A DNA stretch of 64,000 nt from positions 186,001 through 250,000 of the forward strand of contig WLWY01000008.1 in the NCBI GenBank assembly GCA_012103325.1. Direction: 5' to 3'. This document shows, piece by piece, positions 36,522-45,154 of the stretch; the stretch's first letter is position 1; the number at the start of each line of letters is the position of its first letter. The position numbers were made by a program, and so were the translations under genes. The stretch is from Alphaproteobacteria bacterium (GTDB lineage: Bacteria; Pseudomonadota; Alphaproteobacteria; UBA8366; GCA-2717185). Below the pieces are notes generated by a model. That model saw nothing but the letters and a program-made list of their open reading frames with translations. It was not told where the DNA came from and ran no database searches.

Positions 36522-36552
36522 CCTGTCTGTTGTGAAAAGAATGACAGACAGG
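36522..36552 (-). promoter_or_regulatory. hairpin abutting the capsid ribosome binding site
   Basis: CCTGTCTGT (36522-36530) and ACAGACAGG (36544-36552) form a perfect 9-bp stem with a 13-base loop. On the mRNA strand the downstream arm runs into the AGGAGG of the capsid gene, so pairing would partly mask the ribosome binding site. Confidence 0.5.
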
Positions 36553-36758
36553 CCCTCAGGGAGCCGAAACGGCGCCAGAGCACGGGGAGCCTGACGGGGC
36601 CGCGCGGGGCGCTACATTTCGGGGCTTTGGGCATGCGTTTCGGCGCAACCGGGGCCCTCCTTCGCCTTGGCAAAGAAGGGGGAGCCGGTCCGCCGCTCGG
36701 ATCAAAGGATCAAAAGAAGCCACCTCAACTGAGGCAAAGAATATTCGCTTAAAACATG

Positions 36759-36971
36759 TTAGAAAGACGTCGCCTTGGCGGCCTCCCGCCGCGCCTTCCG
36801 CGCGCCGCCAACGCCCAACATAATAGCGCGGAAAGCTGGCCCTTCCGGCTCAAGCCGCACCAGTTTACTGTCTTGGCTCACAAATACGGCTCCGCCGTTT
36901 TCAGCACCAAGGCCGAGAAATACCTCAGCCGCGGACCATTCGATCTTTTTGTTGATATCCTGCTTTTTCAT
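36759..36971 (-). CDS. small phage protein upstream of the capsid gene
   Basis: A 70-residue protein (MKKQDINKKIEWSAAEVFLG) with AAGGA about ten bases before its ATG. It contains a glycine-rich middle (LGAENGGAVFVSQDSK) and a basic C-terminal part (GGARKARREAAKATSF). It is the last minus-strand phage gene before the plus-strand block. The function is unknown. The 250 bases between it and the capsid gene are GC-rich and hold no gene. Confidence 0.5.
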   Translation of the reverse strand: MKKQDINKKIEWSAAEVFLGLGAENGGAVFVSQDSKLVRLEPEGPAFRAIMLGVGGARKARREAAKATSF

Positions 36972-37118
36972 TTCATTTAAATCCTTCAGGATTAGGAGCG
37001 GTAATCATTGTTGCCCCGAACGATGCGCGCCTCGTCGGAACTCGTTGGACCTTCCAACAAAACCCCTGTTGCACGGCGCCCCCTCGCCCGGCATGATCGG
37101 GGCAAGGAGACGAAAACG

Positions 37119-37451
37119 ATGCAGATGGCGGTCAAAACCGTGGGCGACGTGCAGGTGCTTGCCATTTTGGGCAAGCTCGACACGCATACGTCGCCGGAGG
37201 CGCAGGATCGCCTGATCGGGCTGATCGACGATGGCGCCAAGGCAGTCCTGGTCGACCTGAAAGAGCTCGAATACATCAGCAGCATCGGCTTTCGCGTCTT
37301 CCTGATGGCGGCAAAGCGGCTGCGCAGCGAGGATGGTACGCTGCGGATCTGCGGCATTAACGGCAACGTCAAAGAAGTCTTCGATATCTCTGGTTTCACG
37401 ACCGTGTTCGACATCTACGACGACGAAGCCGCTGCGCTGGCCGATTTTTAG
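37119..37451 (+). CDS. STAS-domain anti-sigma factor antagonist-like protein
   Basis: A 110-residue single STAS domain. The start at 37119 (MQMAVKTVGDVQVLAILGKL) follows AAGGAG. The conserved phosphoserine region reads YISSIGFRVFLMAAKRL, matching the SSxGxR motif that partner-switching kinases phosphorylate in SpoIIAA/RsbV proteins. No kinase (RsbW) or phosphatase gene is adjacent, so its partner is elsewhere. It lies five bases upstream of the molybdenum hydroxylase gene and is probably co-transcribed with it, although a functional link is not obvious. Confidence 0.8.
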   Translation: MQMAVKTVGDVQVLAILGKLDTHTSPEAQDRLIGLIDDGAKAVLVDLKELEYISSIGFRVFLMAAKRLRSEDGTLRICGINGNVKEVFDISGFTTVFDIYDDEAAALADF

Positions 37452-37455
37452 GCGC

Positions 37456-39750
37456 ATGACACGGATTAGGATCGGCGATACGCCAAGACGCACCGAAGAT
37501 ATGCGTTTCCTCACCGGGCACGGCCGGTATGTCGATGACCTGCCGTTCGACGACCTGACTCATATGTTCATACTGCGCTCGCCGCATGCCCACGCGGCGC
37601 TTAGCGCTATCGATACAACCTTGGCGGCGAAACAGCCGGGCGTTTTAGCTGTTCTGACCGGTGCGGATCAGGCCGCTGCCGGCATTGCGCCGATGCAGCC
37701 CTATGTCCGCGAGAACTTCCGTAACGGCGAACCGTTCAACTATCAGCCTCATCCGCCGTTGGCTTCGGGCGACGTCCGCTATATGGGGCAACCGGTGGTG
37801 CTGATCGTGGCACGAACATACGCACAGGCACGCGATGCGGCGGAGCTGATCGGGATCGATTATGATCCCTTACCCGCCGTTACGACGGTAGAGGCCGCGC
37901 TTGCGGACGAAGCCAATGTCGTCGTGCGTTGGAATGTCGGTGACGCGATGGCGACGGAAAGCGCCTTTGCCGCCGCCGCGCATGTCACAAAGGTTTCCCT
38001 GCACAATCACCGTGTCGTCACCAATTCGATGGAACCGCGCGGTGGCGTCGGCTACCACAATGCCAATGACGGCGGCTATACGTTGCATGTCTCGAGCCAG
38101 AGCCTTCACATGGCGCGCGACTGCATTGCCGAAACGCTCGGCGTTCCTTCAGAACAAGTCCGTGTCATCGCGCCCGACGTCGGCGGCGGCTTCGGCCTGA
38201 AGAACAGCGCCTATGGCGAACACGTGTTGATGTTGTGGGCCGCGCGGGCGACGGGCTGTCCCGTGAAATGGATCAACGACCGTAGCGCCGGTTTTACCTC
38301 CGATCATCAGGCGCGCGACCATACAGCCGAAGCGGAATTGGCTCTGGATGCGGATGGCCGGTTCCTAGGCCTTCGTATATCCAGCTGGGCCAATCTTGGC
38401 GCCTATTTGGTCGGGTCCGCCGGGCGGGTCTGTACCGACCAATACGCGTCGCTGCCGGGAACCGTCTATTCGATACCCCATGTTCACCTCACCATCGGCG
38501 GTGTCGCAACGAACACGGTGCCTATCGGGGTGACGCGCGGGCCGGGTTTCGCGGAGTCGGTCAACATCATGGAGCGGTTGATCGATCGCGCGGCACGCGA
38601 GTTGAATATCGACCGCGCCGGTCTGCGAAGGCGCAACCTTATCGCGCCGGATGCCATCCCCTTTACCAGCATCACCGGCACGAGAGTGGACAGCGGCCAG
38701 TTCTCCGCAACCCTCGATGCCGCGATGACCCTGACGAAGGGTTTTGACGAGCGCCGGCAGGAAACGGAAGCGCGCGGCTTGTTGCGCGGCCTCGGCTTCG
38801 CCTGCCACATCAAGGCGACCGGCGGCGCGCCGGAGGAGAAAGTCGAACTGACCTTCGGCGATGACGATACGGTGACACTCACGACCGGCACGCAATCGAT
38901 CGGCCAGGGCCACGAGACGACCTTCCCGCAAATCATCTCCGACTTGCTCGGCGTTCCGTTCGAACAAATCCGCTACCGGCATGGCGATACGGGCCTGATC
39001 TCCAAAGGCGGCGGGCATGGCAGTTCGCGCGCGACCTATATGGGCGGCACGGCAATGTTTCTCGCCATCGAGAAGATCATCGAGAAGGGCAAACCCTTTG
39101 CGGCACAGGCGCTGGAAGCGGCAGAAGCCGACATCGCCTTTGCCGACGGCGCATTCCATGTCGCCGGCACCGACCGTGCAATCGATATCCTGACCGTCGC
39201 CCGCATCGCCCGGGAGAGCGGCGCCCGGTCCGAAGATGGTGGCTTGGGTCTCGACACCCCGCAGGAGTTCGAGCGCGAATTCATGACTTTTCCCAATGGC
39301 TGCCATGTCGCCGAAGTCGAGATCGACCCGGATACCGGCAAGACCACCGTCGTCCGCTACAGCGCCGTCGACGATTACGGCAAAATCATCAACCCGATGG
39401 TCGCCAGCGGCCAGATCCACGGCGCCATCGCCCAGGGTATCGGGCAGGCGCTTCTCGAACACGCGGTCTATGACGATGCCTCCGGGCAGCTCGTCAGCGG
39501 ATCCTTCATGGACTACGCCATGCCGCGCGCCGACGACATGCCTGCCTTCGACGTCACCTTCAACGGCACGCCCTGCACCACCAACCCTTTGGGTGTGAAG
39601 GGCTGCGGCGAAGCGGGAGCCATCGCCGGCTTCCCTGCGATCGCCAACGCGATCAGCGACGCCCTTGCCCCTTTCGACGTGCACGGCTTTGATGGTCCCG
39701 CGACACCGGAACGGGTGTGGCGCGTCATCCAGCAAGCGCGGGAAACATGA
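37456..39750 (+). CDS. xanthine dehydrogenase family molybdopterin-binding large subunit
   Basis: A 764-residue molybdenum hydroxylase large subunit (CoxL/XdhB type). The start at 37456 (MTRIRIGDTPRRTEDMRFLT) lies just after the STAS stop. The N-terminal a/b-hammerhead domain (GHGRYVDDLPFDDLTHMFIL) is followed by Mo-cofactor segments. These include IAPDVGGGFGLKNSAYGE, TGTQSIGQGHETTFPQI and the active-site glutamate in GVKGCGEAGAIAGFPAI. The usual substrate-side motif YRGAGRPE appears here as IGVTRGPGFAES. No 2Fe-2S small subunit or FAD medium subunit is adjacent, so it must use partners elsewhere or be non-functional. The substrate is unknown. Confidence 0.85.
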   Translation: MTRIRIGDTPRRTEDMRFLTGHGRYVDDLPFDDLTHMFILRSPHAHAALSAIDTTLAAKQPGVLAVLTGADQAAAGIAPMQPYVRENFRNGEPFNYQPHPPLASGDVRYMGQPVVLIVARTYAQARDAAELIGIDYDPLPAVTTVEAALADEANVVVRWNVGDAMATESAFAAAAHVTKVSLHNHRVVTNSMEPRGGVGYHNANDGGYTLHVSSQSLHMARDCIAETLGVPSEQVRVIAPDVGGGFGLKNSAYGEHVLMLWAARATGCPVKWINDRSAGFTSDHQARDHTAEAELALDADGRFLGLRISSWANLGAYLVGSAGRVCTDQYASLPGTVYSIPHVHLTIGGVATNTVPIGVTRGPGFAESVNIMERLIDRAARELNIDRAGLRRRNLIAPDAIPFTSITGTRVDSGQFSATLDAAMTLTKGFDERRQETEARGLLRGLGFACHIKATGGAPEEKVELTFGDDDTVTLTTGTQSIGQGHETTFPQIISDLLGVPFEQIRYRHGDTGLISKGGGHGSSRATYMGGTAMFLAIEKIIEKGKPFAAQALEAAEADIAFADGAFHVAGTDRAIDILTVARIARESGARSEDGGLGLDTPQEFEREFMTFPNGCHVAEVEIDPDTGKTTVVRYSAVDDYGKIINPMVASGQIHGAIAQGIGQALLEHAVYDDASGQLVSGSFMDYAMPRADDMPAFDVTFNGTPCTTNPLGVKGCGEAGAIAGFPAIANAISDALAPFDVHGFDGPATPERVWRVIQQARET

Positions 39751-39754
39751 TCCA

Positions 39755-41173
39755 ATGGTTACCGAAATCCACAACGGCACGGTCATTGCCTGGGACGGCA
39801 CGAAGCACGTAGTGATCAATCCTGGTGTCGTCGTGTTCGACGGCAACGAGATCACATTTGTTGGCGCTGCCTATGACGACACCGCCGAGGAGGTTATCGA
39901 TGCGACCGGCCGTATCGTCATGCCGGGTCTGATCAACAGTCATTTGCATGTGACCGACACGCCCTTCACGCAGGGCTATCTCGAGGACATCGGTGACAAG
40001 GGTCCCGCCGGTAGCGCCACCAACCTCGTCTCGCTCTACAAGGTCCTACCGGAGGTGCGCCACGCCACGGATCCCGACGCACAGGTCGCGGCGGCGGAAT
40101 GCGCTTTTGCGGAACTTGTCCGAACGGGCTCAACCACCGTCGTCGAACTCGGTTACGATTACGAAGTCGGCGGCAACGGTGACATTGCCATCACCGAGCG
40201 GGTGGCGGACGTTGCCGGGCGCATGGGGCTGCGCGCCTATTCGGGCCCGCGCTATCGCACCCGCCATTACGGACAGAGCCCGGACGGCTCCGTCTTCTAC
40301 GAGGACTATCCCGACAAGGGCCGCGCCCGGTTCGAAGCCTGCGTCGATTTCTGCCAGCAATGGAACGGCCGCTACGACGACCGGTTGCGCACCATGCTCG
40401 CGCCGGGGCAGGTCGATACCTGCGATGCGGAACTTCTAAAGGAAACCAGACGCATTGCCGATGCACACCGACTGCCTATTCAGCTCCATGCCGGCCAGTC
40501 GCCGAACGAGTTCCGACGCGTCGGCGTGACGGAAGACCGGACCACGGTCGAATATCTCGACGAATGCGGACTGCTCGGCCCGGATTTCATTATCGGTCAT
40601 GGGCAGGTCATGTCCGGCGACGGCGATATGAACAGCATGGCGTCGCATGAAGTCGCGGCGTTGCGTGACTCGCAAACGACAATTTGTCACCTGCCCTGGG
40701 TCAAGGCACGGCGCGGCGGCGTCATCAACTCGATCCAGAAGTACAAGGATCTCGGCATCCGCCAGAGCCTTGGCACCGATACGTTCCCCTTCGACCTGTT
40801 CAACGACATGCGCATGGCGGCCGTCGTCTGCAAGATCGTCGAACACGCCGCCGACGCCGCACCGTCCAAAGACGTGTTCGCCATGGCGACCACCGGGGGC
40901 GCAGACGCGCTCGGCCGCCCCGACCTCGGCCGCCTGGCCCCCGGCTGCCGTGCCGATATCGTGCTGGTGCGTATCGACACGCCAAAGGCCGCCCCGGTCT
41001 ACGACCCCTTCAAATTCCTCGTCCTCACCGCCAACGGCGAAGACGTGGACCGCGTGATCGTCGATGGCAAGACGATTGTCGAGGACGGTCGGGTGCAAAC
41101 GATCGACGTTCCCGCGGCGGTAAGCCGGCTCAATAAGGCAAGCAAGAGGGTGTGGGCGCGGTTGGGCTTATAA
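39755..41173 (+). CDS. amidohydrolase/deaminase (AtzA/TrzN/guanine-deaminase-like)
   Basis: A 472-residue metal-dependent hydrolase of the cytosine/guanine deaminase group. The metal motif HxH occurs in MPGLINSHLHVTDTPF. A further histidine lies in PIQLHAGQSPNEF, another in FIIGHGQVMSGDG, and the metal aspartate in SLGTDTFPFDLFND. The C-terminal composite-barrel strand returns with GRLAPGCRADIVLVRID. It starts five bases after the Mo hydroxylase gene. A hydroxylase plus deaminase or amidohydrolase pairing is known from purine and N-heterocycle degradation, so a heterocyclic substrate is a reasonable inference. Confidence 0.82.
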   Translation: MVTEIHNGTVIAWDGTKHVVINPGVVVFDGNEITFVGAAYDDTAEEVIDATGRIVMPGLINSHLHVTDTPFTQGYLEDIGDKGPAGSATNLVSLYKVLPEVRHATDPDAQVAAAECAFAELVRTGSTTVVELGYDYEVGGNGDIAITERVADVAGRMGLRAYSGPRYRTRHYGQSPDGSVFYEDYPDKGRARFEACVDFCQQWNGRYDDRLRTMLAPGQVDTCDAELLKETRRIADAHRLPIQLHAGQSPNEFRRVGVTEDRTTVEYLDECGLLGPDFIIGHGQVMSGDGDMNSMASHEVAALRDSQTTICHLPWVKARRGGVINSIQKYKDLGIRQSLGTDTFPFDLFNDMRMAAVVCKIVEHAADAAPSKDVFAMATTGGADALGRPDLGRLAPGCRADIVLVRIDTPKAAPVYDPFKFLVLTANGEDVDRVIVDGKTIVEDGRVQTIDVPAAVSRLNKASKRVWARLGL

Positions 41174-41225
41174 ACACACCCATTCTGCACTGAGAGAGAA
41201 TGCTAAATTTTCGAGAATTTTTACT

Positions 41226-41468
41226 ATGAAATACGATCTTACAGATAAGCATTCTATTGTATGGACCACATTAGATAAGATAGATTCTGTTTTATCCGTC
41301 GTAGGGTTCGTAAGTGCGATTTTTTTGTTATGCATTTTCTTTTCATTCTACTTTGATTATCTGGCTTCGTTGCAGGAGTATTTTTATTTAACAGGATATA
41401 TTTGTTTATCTACGGCTGTAATATTAGGTGCCTATCGATTAATAAAGAGAAGAATTGTTAACTATTGA
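41226..41468 (+). CDS. small AT-rich membrane protein
   Basis: An 80-residue protein (MKYDLTDKHSIVWTTLDKID) with two hydrophobic helices: SVVGFVSAIFLLCIFFSFYF, and the second around YLTGYICLSTAVILGAY. The tail is basic (RLIKRRIVNY). The DNA is strikingly A+T-rich, like the adjoining 3' end of the convergent 41480-43918 gene. Single small membrane proteins next to phage genes are often exclusion or toxin-type cargo; no specific function can be claimed. Confidence 0.5.
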   Translation: MKYDLTDKHSIVWTTLDKIDSVLSVVGFVSAIFLLCIFFSFYFDYLASLQEYFYLTGYICLSTAVILGAYRLIKRRIVNY

Positions 41469-41479
41469 TTTTGTTGCTA

Positions 41480-43918
41480 TTATTCTGGGTCGATAGCTGG
41501 TTCTTGAAGAATTTTTACTGCTTCTGCACGAATTTTTTTTGCTCTCACCTCATTATCCGCTTCTTCTAGCGCCTTTTCGAATCCTTCCAATCGCTTACGG
41601 GAGTCAGAGATCTGTTTAGGCGTTGTTGCTCGTCTGAGGCCATCAATCAGTGACGAAAATAAGAACAAGGGAATCATGATAGCTTTAGACGACTTATCAA
41701 TTAGTTTCAGCTCTTTCTTTACTTTACTTGGTAGTCTCTTTTCTATTTCTTTCGATATTTTCTGATTGTTCCCACCAAATGCAAAGAGAAGAGCCGACGT
41801 TAACGAAGATCCGATAAATATATCGGCATCCCCAATTACGAATGGCAATTTTTTGCTATTTATTCTTTCTCTATTTTTGGTGATTCTGACTTCTTCTCTT
41901 GCATTCTCAATATCGCGAATTATTCCTTTTTTTACTTGAATAAGCCGTTCGAGGCGAGATCGGCTTATTTTTCCTTCTTTCTCCAAATCTGCCATACTTT
42001 TTGATGACAGCTCTGTCAGGGAACTGGCTAACAGTTTTTCGACTTTCTCCCTATCAGCAGATGGCGCACTCAAATCGCTTCCATCTTCGGCAGCGGTTGA
42101 TGCTGTGGGAGTACCACCGGCCGACGGTGGTTCAGCATCACTCGATTCCTTACGCGTTGAAGCACCAACTTTGGAAAGTTTCCCAAGCGGCACACTCTCA
42201 TCTATGTCCTCCTCATCAGTTTTCGCTGCCCCGTCGGGGTTCAGCAGCGTAATGGAGCGCTGAACGGCCTCGTCCATATTTCCAGTTTCGGCGAAGATCT
42301 TTAGCGTCAGCCGTTTGGTTGTCGATGAATCGACGTTTTCGTTGAGACGGCCCGAGGCGCGCAAGTCCGCGAGGGTCGGCACCAGTTTGTCCGCCGCCTG
42401 CAAGAGAATTTGAGTTTTCTCTTCGCGGTCTGCATCCGGAAACAGGTTTTTGAGGAATTCGGCTTCCGTGCCGCCCACGACATCGCCCAGAAGCTGTACC
42501 ATTGCGGGATTGTCTACGAACTCGGCGAGCGTCCGCGTCCCCGTGCTGGCGCTCTGTCTGAGCATTTCATTCAGCGCCGTCAGAAAGTGCTCGCCGTATC
42601 TCTCCTTCAGCGTAAGCAACGCTTGCGCACGGGCTGCACCCCGAAGCGGGTTCAACTTCCCGATTTCATCCTGCGCTTCCCGTTTAGTCAGGACCTGTAT
42701 GTCCGCTTCGGGCACGCCCATATCGACCTGCGCCTGGATACGAAGCGCGATAGCGTCTGCGAGATTGGTTCCGTCCTCGAAGCGTTGGGCAATCACAGGG
42801 TCCCGCATGACATAAGCGGCGGGGTCGGCCTTGCGTTCTGCCATAAGGCGCGCCGTCACGCCCTGAAAGGACCCGAACGTTTCGTGGTCTTCCTTGCTCG
42901 CCAGTTCTCCCGGAAATGAAGCCTCGAGCGCCTCGTCCATTTTTTCAGGCGTTAGAAACAGGACGTCTTCCTGAAAGTCATGCGACGCAAATGCAGTTCG
43001 GGCGCGCGACGCTACCCCTTCCGCTTTTTCCTTGGACAGCAATCGCTGCGCCTTTGCGACGATCTCCGCATCGCTCGTGCCGTTTCTTTCGATTTCGTCA
43101 AAAACGCGGCCCGCCTCGATTTCGAAGGCTGCCACATCGCGCGAGATGCGGCCCTCGGCCTCGCGCCGGAGCCCGTTGATCACCCGCCCGTCGATCGCAT
43201 TCGTGAATTCGTTTTCCTCAGCCAGAAGCTTCAGCACACCCGGCGCATTATCGCTTTCAATCCCGCGCCGGAGGACGCGCGCGTGCAACTCACTGCGGAG
43301 TGCACCCATTTCCCTGCTCAGGGTTTCCGGCGACCAGTTCTTGGCTTCCCCTAATTCCCGCAGCGCCGTCTCGCCCTTCTCCAACATGAGCGGTAGCATC
43401 CCTGGATCGTCCGAGACGACGTCACCGAAAGATGTCACGGCACCGCGAAATTCCGCTTCGATCGTCTCATCCGTAGCCTGAAAATTATTGGTCCTGAGTT
43501 TGGCCCGGAACGGGTCTCGGTTGGCCTTCACGATTCGGCGAGCCTGCCCCTCCAGCGGAGTACCGCGTAAGGCCTCCATTTCGGTATCGACGAACTGATC
43601 GAACAGCTGTTCGCCGCGCTTGACCGGATTGGGCTCGAAGGGGCCCGTCATGTCGCTCTGGTCTTCCCTTGGATTGGCGATCAGGTCGATGCGTTTCACG
43701 GCGAGCCGTCCATCGAGATTGCGCAGCTTGGCGGCATCTTCCGACACTTTCTGCTTCTTCCGGAATTCCCCGAACGCGCGGCCGAACGCGCCGAAAGACT
43801 CGCCAAAATCCTCCAAGGCCGCGCCCGTCGGATCCGGCGCAGGCGCATTCAGCGCTGGCAGGCGCAGGCCGTCATTTGACACACGCGTGACATCTCTCAC
43901 GCCAGGCAGTCGCGGCAT
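41480..43918 (-). CDS. large phage virion protein with chimeric AT-rich C-terminus
   Basis: An 812-residue protein. The first ~600 residues are helix-rich and highly charged (FGESFGAFGRAFGEFRKKQK, VFDEIERNGTSDAEIVAKAQ), similar to internal virion proteins of podoviruses. A low-complexity linker (SAGGTPTASTAAEDGSDLSA) then leads to a C-terminal ~180 residues encoded by A+T-rich DNA. That part has coiled coils (RLERLIQVKKGIIRDIENAR) and two hydrophobic segments (DADIFIGSSLTSALLFAFGG, KAIMIPLFLFSSLIDG). The junction near 42060 looks like a fusion with foreign sequence. It lies between the scaffold gene and the inserted plus-strand block, not after gp14 as in T7. Confidence 0.65.
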   Translation of the reverse strand: MPRLPGVRDVTRVSNDGLRLPALNAPAPDPTGAALEDFGESFGAFGRAFGEFRKKQKVSEDAAKLRNLDGRLAVKRIDLIANPREDQSDMTGPFEPNPVKRGEQLFDQFVDTEMEALRGTPLEGQARRIVKANRDPFRAKLRTNNFQATDETIEAEFRGAVTSFGDVVSDDPGMLPLMLEKGETALRELGEAKNWSPETLSREMGALRSELHARVLRRGIESDNAPGVLKLLAEENEFTNAIDGRVINGLRREAEGRISRDVAAFEIEAGRVFDEIERNGTSDAEIVAKAQRLLSKEKAEGVASRARTAFASHDFQEDVLFLTPEKMDEALEASFPGELASKEDHETFGSFQGVTARLMAERKADPAAYVMRDPVIAQRFEDGTNLADAIALRIQAQVDMGVPEADIQVLTKREAQDEIGKLNPLRGAARAQALLTLKERYGEHFLTALNEMLRQSASTGTRTLAEFVDNPAMVQLLGDVVGGTEAEFLKNLFPDADREEKTQILLQAADKLVPTLADLRASGRLNENVDSSTTKRLTLKIFAETGNMDEAVQRSITLLNPDGAAKTDEEDIDESVPLGKLSKVGASTRKESSDAEPPSAGGTPTASTAAEDGSDLSAPSADREKVEKLLASSLTELSSKSMADLEKEGKISRSRLERLIQVKKGIIRDIENAREEVRITKNRERINSKKLPFVIGDADIFIGSSLTSALLFAFGGNNQKISKEIEKRLPSKVKKELKLIDKSSKAIMIPLFLFSSLIDGLRRATTPKQISDSRKRLEGFEKALEEADNEVRAKKIRAEAVKILQEPAIDPE

Positions 43919-44004
43919 GGGTGGGGCTCCTCAAAATGTCGTGTTGTGAACAGCGCATCACCCTCGCCTGGTTCGTACCCAGCGAAGAAAGGGGTGCTGC
44001 GCGT

Positions 44005-44823
44005 CTAGTCGCGGACGCGGCTCCAAAGGGCGCGCTCTTCGCGGTCGAGTTGATGCGCGCGCTTGTGGTCGCCGCGGTCGAGGGCCTGCTGAATTTCGGT
44101 GCGCTTGGCGCGGATGCGCTCGTCCAGCGTGGCGCTGTCGCCGGCCGGCGTTTCGACATCGATCGACGCTTCGCCGGCACCACGGCCAATACGAGCGAAG
44201 GCCTTGATGAAGGCAGGATGATCGCCCAAGGGAGCACCGTCGACGATCTTGGTCTCCAAAAACTCGACAAAGCTTTCGCTGCCGAAATCGAGCGCTGCCC
44301 GTCGGGCGTATTCGACATTGCGGTCATAGTCGGCGCCGAATTCCCGCTTAAGCGCCGCGACACTTTGCTCGAGCGCCGCAGCCGACACCGCTTCGGTATC
44401 GGCTTGCTGCCGCGCCACATAGTCGTTGAACGCACTACCGAGCGCCTTTGCTTGGCCGCCGGTAACATTCACGCCGTGCATGGCCCTGGCCATTTCGTTT
44501 TGAAACGCGGTATCGGCCTCACTGGGTTCCGTTCCTTGCGGCATATCAAAGGCATAGCCGTCGGCACTTAGCGGAACACCTGTCTGCTTACGATACGCGG
44601 CAATTTCATCCGGCGTCGGACTTTCGCCGAGTGGTTTGATGCGCGTTGCGGTTTCGCGGCGCAGATCCGAGACCGCCTTCGCCATGGCGGTCGCGGACTC
44701 GTAGCGTTCCGACAGACGGTATAAATCCGGGTCTTCAATCGACGCACGCCAGTCGGGCGGTGCACCATCCTCTATAGGTGCATTGTCTTCGCTGCCTTCG
44801 AGGGCCGCTGTTTCATCCGTCAT
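44005..44823 (-). CDS. phage scaffolding (capsid assembly) protein
   Basis: A 272-residue, acidic, helix-rich protein. Its layout fits a podoviral scaffold: an acidic N-terminus (EGSEDNAPIEDGAPPDWRAS), a central region with RYESATAMAKAVSDLRRETA and IAAYRKQTGVPLSADGY, and a charged C-terminus (EREERALWSRVRD-like) that would contact the capsid. It follows the connector and Bbp19-like genes in the usual order. The capsid gene, normally next, lies about 7.5 kb further on, beyond the large virion protein gene and the inserted block. Confidence 0.75.
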   Translation of the reverse strand: MTDETAALEGSEDNAPIEDGAPPDWRASIEDPDLYRLSERYESATAMAKAVSDLRRETATRIKPLGESPTPDEIAAYRKQTGVPLSADGYAFDMPQGTEPSEADTAFQNEMARAMHGVNVTGGQAKALGSAFNDYVARQQADTEAVSAAALEQSVAALKREFGADYDRNVEYARRAALDFGSESFVEFLETKIVDGAPLGDHPAFIKAFARIGRGAGEASIDVETPAGDSATLDERIRAKRTEIQQALDRGDHKRAHQLDREERALWSRVRD

Positions 44824-45154
44824 GCTGTTCCTCGCTTGTATTGTTTGGAATCGTGTTCAGCGCCATCAGAATGCGCTGGCAGAGCTGCTGTGCACCGATC
44901 CTCACATGGGTGGCGTAGGGATCGCCTTCCTCGTGTACCGGCGCCATCAAGCTGCCCCAGTGAAAGATGCGAGTCAGAACACGGCGCGCCTGCACCTTGT
45001 CCGCGGTGCAGTCGACCAATACCGCCCGGAAGTCGCGATACTCCTGCCCGCTTTGGCGGTAGTCCTTGGGCAGCCGAACCGCGGCCATCGCATCGGCCAG
45101 TTCGACGACATCCTGATGGATGCTGTCCGGTCTTTCTCGGCGGGGCGATAGCAT
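44813..45154 (-). CDS. Bbp19-like phage protein
   Basis: A 113-residue protein between connector and scaffold genes. EYRDFRAVLVDCTADKVQAR, RRVLTRIFHWGSLM and YATHVRIGAQQLCQRIL resemble Bbp19-type proteins, small proteins adjoining the portal in BPP-1-like podoviruses. Its ATG overlaps the connector stop (TGATG), and its end overlaps the scaffold start by 11 bases, so all three are coupled. The role is unknown. Confidence 0.6.
   Translation of the reverse strand: MLSPRRERPDSIHQDVVELADAMAAVRLPKDYRQSGQEYRDFRAVLVDCTADKVQARRVLTRIFHWGSLMAPVHEEGDPYATHVRIGAQQLCQRILMALNTIPNNTSEEQHDG

Noticed and set aside
36510..36758. GC-rich stretch with weak dyads between the capsid gene and the 70-residue gene
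   Set aside because: Apart from the capsid-proximal hairpin, the stems are short or mismatched and no coding frame is credible.
38365..39855. 496-codon minus-strand frame opposite the Mo hydroxylase gene
   Set aside because: Antisense shadow: low-complexity composition, no motif, and the plus strand carries a clear enzyme.
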